From: Pseudomonas sp. RIT409
GTDB lineage: Bacteria > Pseudomonadota > Gammaproteobacteria > Pseudomonadales > Pseudomonadaceae
Assembly: GCF_003052515.2 (NCBI RefSeq)
Contig: NZ_QARE02000015.1
Coordinates: 1-64,000 of the forward strand
Direction: 5' to 3'
Length of the DNA: 64,000 nt
Shown here: positions 61,435 through 64,000 of the stretch, one piece after another
Layout: each line of letters starts with the position of its first letter
How positions within the stretch are numbered: the first letter of the stretch is position 1
Translations under genes and position numbers: made by a program
The notes under the pieces: model-generated
The model's input: only the letters and a program-made list of their open reading frames with translations
What the model was told of the DNA's origin: nothing
The model's database searches: none

Positions 61435-62433
61435 TCAAGCCTTTCGCTCAATGACGACTTTGCCAATCGCACGACCTGACTCCAGGCGAGCATGTGCGGC
61501 ACTGACACCCGCTGCAGTGAAATCATGGCGCTCATCGATCAGAGGCTTGACCAAGCCGCGATCAACCAAGGCAGCCAGTCTTTCCAGGATCTCCCCATGG
61601 TGCTTGCGGCCTTGGTTGTGAATGATCGAGACAGCCATGAATACCAAGTCGAGTCTCAATGCCTTGAAGTGCATTTCGGTCAGATCGTAAGTGTCGTAAC
61701 CGATGATCGAGACGACATGACCCTTGAGCTTCGCAGCCTTGAGGGAATTCTGTAAGACCTCGCCGCCCAGGGTATCGAAGACCGTATCGAACCCCTGTCC
61801 TCCGGTGATTCGCTGACTGTATTCCTGAGGCGTCTCGGTGGCATAAAAAATAATGTCATCGGCGCCCAATCGACGGGCTATATCCGCTTTTACCTGCGTG
61901 GAAACCGTCGTCGATACCCTGGCTCCCAGGACCTTGGCCAACTGGATGCCTATGTGCCCGACACCACCGGTGCCGCCATGTACAAGGACGTTGTCATTGG
62001 GTTTGATCGAAGCACGGTCGATCAGCGCCTCCCATGCCGTAATTGCCACGAGCGGCAAGCTTGCTGCTTCGCCAAACGAGAGCGACTTGGGCTTTAGCGC
62101 GAGCATCTGGGCATCGACTTCCATCTGATCTGCCAACGCGCCGGGAATCCCCACGATGCCGCCGAAACAACCGTAGACTTCATCGCCTGGGTTGAAGCGC
62201 GTTACGCCAGCGCCGACGGAGCGGATTACCCCTGAAACGTCAATGTGAAGAATAGCCGGAAACGTCAGACCGGCCGTACCTTCGCTGCCTCGACGAATTT
62301 TCGTGTCCACTGGATTTACGCTTGTCGCTTGCACGTCGACAATCACATGCCCCGCTCGGGCAACGGGATCGTCCGTCTGAACTTCGACGAAGAGGTCCGA
62401 GCCACCATGCTGATTTATCACTATGGCTTTCAA
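61435..62433 (-). CDS. Zinc-independent MDR quinone oxidoreductase-like protein
   Basis: 332 residues. TSVNPVDTKIRRGSEG, GDEVYGCFGGI, HGGTGGVGHIGIQLAKVLG, and a GRAIGKVVI end. Similar to quinone oxidoreductases acting on quinones or enals. Divergent from the LysR at 62535 with about 101 bases between starts, so likely its target. Confidence 0.9.
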   Translation of the reverse strand: MKAIVINQHGGSDLFVEVQTDDPVARAGHVIVDVQATSVNPVDTKIRRGSEGTAGLTFPAILHIDVSGVIRSVGAGVTRFNPGDEVYGCFGGIVGIPGALADQMEVDAQMLALKPKSLSFGEAASLPLVAITAWEALIDRASIKPNDNVLVHGGTGGVGHIGIQLAKVLGARVSTTVSTQVKADIARRLGADDIIFYATETPQEYSQRITGGQGFDTVFDTLGGEVLQNSLKAAKLKGHVVSIIGYDTYDLTEMHFKALRLDLVFMAVSIIHNQGRKHHGEILERLAALVDRGLVKPLIDERHDFTAAGVSAAHARLESGRAIGKVVIERKA

Positions 62434-62534
62434 GTGCTTAACTCCGAGGAACTGTAGGCGAATAAATTATCATCAATAAAACAGGATAAATACGCTAAGA
62501 TCGTTGAATCTTTCGGTCCTTTTGGTTGGTAATC

Positions 62535-63422
62535 GTGCTGGATTCCATCGATGAGTTACGTTTGTTTACTGCCGTTTTCGAGGAGGGCTCAATCCGAGCG
62601 GCTGCCGAACGACTGGGGATGACGGCTGCAGGTGGAAGTAAGCGTCTTCTGGCCCTTGAAGACAGCGTCGGTCGGAGACTTTTTAACCGCACCACCCGCA
62701 AACTCAGCCCCACTTCGGACGGCGAGAAGCTGTATCAGCATGCCTTGAGCATCCTCGAAAGTGTCGAGAAGGCCGAGCGAGGATTCTTTCAAAAGACTGA
62801 GATGACCGGTCATCTGCGCGTCACCGCTTCCGCGACATTCGCCCAAGCTTATTTATCGAGCGTCGTGAGCAGCTATCTCAAACGCTACCCTGGTGTCATC
62901 GTTGACCTCCATCCGACGGATCAACTGGTTGATCTCGCTGCCCATGGTACTGATCTCGCGATTCGACACGGCGTGATGGCCGATTCGTCCCTGATTGCGC
63001 AAAGAATCGCTGACTCCCGACGCCTGATTTGCGCCGCTCCCCAGTATTGGGAAAAACAGGGCATGCCTGTCTCGCCAAAGGAGTTGGCCACACTGGATGG
63101 CCTCATCATCGGAAAGGATTCCAGTTGGGCGATGTCCCGCGGAGGCATCAAAAAAACCTGCAAAATACGCAAACGGTTTTCATCCAGTCTTGGGGAAGTG
63201 GTTCGCCAGATGGCGATAGATGGGCACGGCGTAGCGCTGCTCATGGACTGGCACGTCCGAGATGATCTCGATTCAGGAGCACTGGTCGAGGCGTTGTCCG
63301 ATTGGACCATTGAGGCGCCGGTGGGAATGTATGCGGTCTACCCTTCAAGAGAGAACATCTCTCCGACTGTGCTCAGCTTCGTTGCTCATCTCAAAGAGTG
63401 GGTCGCGACCCACCCCGTTTGA
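62535..63422 (+). CDS. LysR-family regulator
   Basis: 295 residues. Helix-turn-helix GSIRAAAERLGMTAAGGSKRLLALE (an unusual AAGGSK in the recognition helix), effector domain with VDLHPTDQLVDLAAHGTDLAIRHG, CrgA-like. The GTG start is one of two options (TTG 62526). Probably controls the adjacent quinone oxidoreductase and the ABM/MDR pair. Confidence 0.9.
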   Translation: MLDSIDELRLFTAVFEEGSIRAAAERLGMTAAGGSKRLLALEDSVGRRLFNRTTRKLSPTSDGEKLYQHALSILESVEKAERGFFQKTEMTGHLRVTASATFAQAYLSSVVSSYLKRYPGVIVDLHPTDQLVDLAAHGTDLAIRHGVMADSSLIAQRIADSRRLICAAPQYWEKQGMPVSPKELATLDGLIIGKDSSWAMSRGGIKKTCKIRKRFSSSLGEVVRQMAIDGHGVALLMDWHVRDDLDSGALVEALSDWTIEAPVGMYAVYPSRENISPTVLSFVAHLKEWVATHPV

Positions 63423-63677
63423 AGAAAGCAACCGTGCCGGCACGATGAAACCCGCCGGATGGTGTAAGAAGCCGGAACGTGTCAGTTGAACTGCAGATCA
63501 ATCAGGTTCGTTGCCCCCGGACAGGGGCGTCGCTTTCACATAAAGCTGCAGCAGATCAGAGTGCATCCTGTCCACCGTATCCCTTCATCCGGCAAAGGCC
63601 TTCAAACTTCAAGCCCCTCAAAATGAGAGTGGTGATGGGTGGACGTCAATGATCCTATTCGCGTTCGCGGCGCCCGT
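63423..63677. other. Gap without a gene
   Basis: No coding frame is supported. The region just after the LysR stop (63430-63480) contains GCCGG-rich short repeats but no clear terminator. Confidence 0.4.
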
Positions 63678-64000
63678 TCAGTCGAATTGTGTACCTTTTT
63701 GAATCAACTCAACCTTATAGCCATTGGGGTCCTCGATGAACGCGATGATCGTGCGCCCATGTTTCATAACACCTGCAGGTCGCGGAACGCGATATCCCAT
63801 GATCGCAGCACGGCTGCATAACGCTTCCGCATCTTCAACCTCGATAGCGACATGCCCGTAAGCATCCCCGAGCTCGTAGCTGTGCTGACCCCAGTTTCGC
63901 GTCAGCTCCAATGCAACCGTCTCGGTCTCCGGACCATAACCCAGGAAAGCCAGTGTGAACTTGCCCTCTGGATAGTCTTTGCGTCTCAAGAGGCTCATGC
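63678..64000 (-). CDS. gloA: Lactoylglutathione lyase (glyoxalase I), 5' end outside the window
   Basis: The 107 residues seen are the C-terminal part of GloA: YPEGKFTLAFLGYGPE, the metal Glu in VALELTRNWG, His in YGHVAIEVED and Glu in GYKVELIQKG. The first ~40 residues, including a metal His, would lie right of the window. It converts the methylglyoxal-glutathione adduct to S-lactoylglutathione in the cytosol. The methionine at 63998 is internal, not the start. Confidence 0.9.
   Translation of the reverse strand, partial: MSLLRRKDYPEGKFTLAFLGYGPETETVALELTRNWGQHSYELGDAYGHVAIEVEDAEALCSRAAIMGYRVPRPAGVMKHGRTIIAFIEDPNGYKVELIQKGTQFD

Noticed and set aside
1..64000. CRISPR array or intact insertion sequence
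   Set aside because: No regularly spaced direct repeats and no transposase frame or matched terminal repeats were seen. The 24-bp elements are dispersed and in both directions.

Overview
The window looks like a chromosomal accessory region of a Pseudomonas, probably of the fluorescens/syringae side. The reasons are small secreted families typical of that genus (two DUF2790, DUF2845, DUF3455), the style of the LysR/SDR/MDR genes, and GC-rich codon use with AT-richer gaps. This is inference from gene content; there is no rRNA or other marker gene here.

Layout. 1-3.5 kb: a noncoding leader with tandem hairpins, a dehydrogenase/alpha-beta-hydrolase fusion and an SDR. 3.5-7.5 kb: two divergent SigK/RskA-like ECF sigma/anti-sigma modules, one led by a secreted DUF3455 protein and one followed by a secreted fasciclin protein. 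7.5-12 kb: DinB-fold protein, RlaP-type nucleotidyltransferase, MDR dehydrogenase with divergent XRE regulator. 12-15.5 kb: ArsR regulator divergent from a P450/monooxygenase/SDR operon. 16-20.2 kb: lipoprotein FAH hydrolase, MipA/OmpV, response regulator and histidine kinase in one transcription direction. 21-31.5 kb: repeated pairs of a LysR regulator with redox genes (ALDH-CMD-quinone reductase; NTF2-SDR; NmrA; SDR). 31.7-37.6 kb: CoA-dependent acid catabolism operon (CaiB, HMG-CoA-lyase family, VOC, D-2-hydroxyacid dehydrogenase, DctA-like carrier) with divergent LysR. 37.7-45.2 kb: decay zone, with an SDR broken at a 12-G tract, a truncated SDR, a GABA-permease-like transporter, a LysR/MFS deletion fusion and an azlC pseudogene. 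45.2-57 kb: the most interesting block. It holds a split urea-carboxylase/5-oxoprolinase-type complex (biotin carboxylase, two carrier proteins, PxpA, PxpB, PxpC). Next to it is an operon of amino-acid oxidase, RidA, HglS-type 2-oxoadipate dioxygenase and a Cys/Met-metabolism PLP enzyme, followed by a PAS-AraC regulator. 57-64 kb: prolyl-tRNA editing protein, gene remnants, DUF417-DUF2790, two MDR dehydrogenases, a LysR, and a partial glyoxalase I at the right edge.

How the genes may work together. The 45-57 kb block reads as ATP/bicarbonate-dependent opening of a lactam (6-oxopipecolate is my best guess), oxidation of the resulting amino acid to a 2-oxo acid, clearance of the imine by RidA, and oxidative decarboxylation by the HglS-type enzyme. 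The permease at 41.9 kb shares two upstream motifs with the oxidase operon and may import the substrate.

Scattered through the gaps are about a dozen copies of a 24-bp element, and two segments are duplicated within the window (a dinB 5' end, and an SDR 3' end with its downstream hairpin). No CRISPR array, intact insertion sequence, tRNA or rRNA was found. All similarity statements come from reading the sequence and remembered family features, not from a search.
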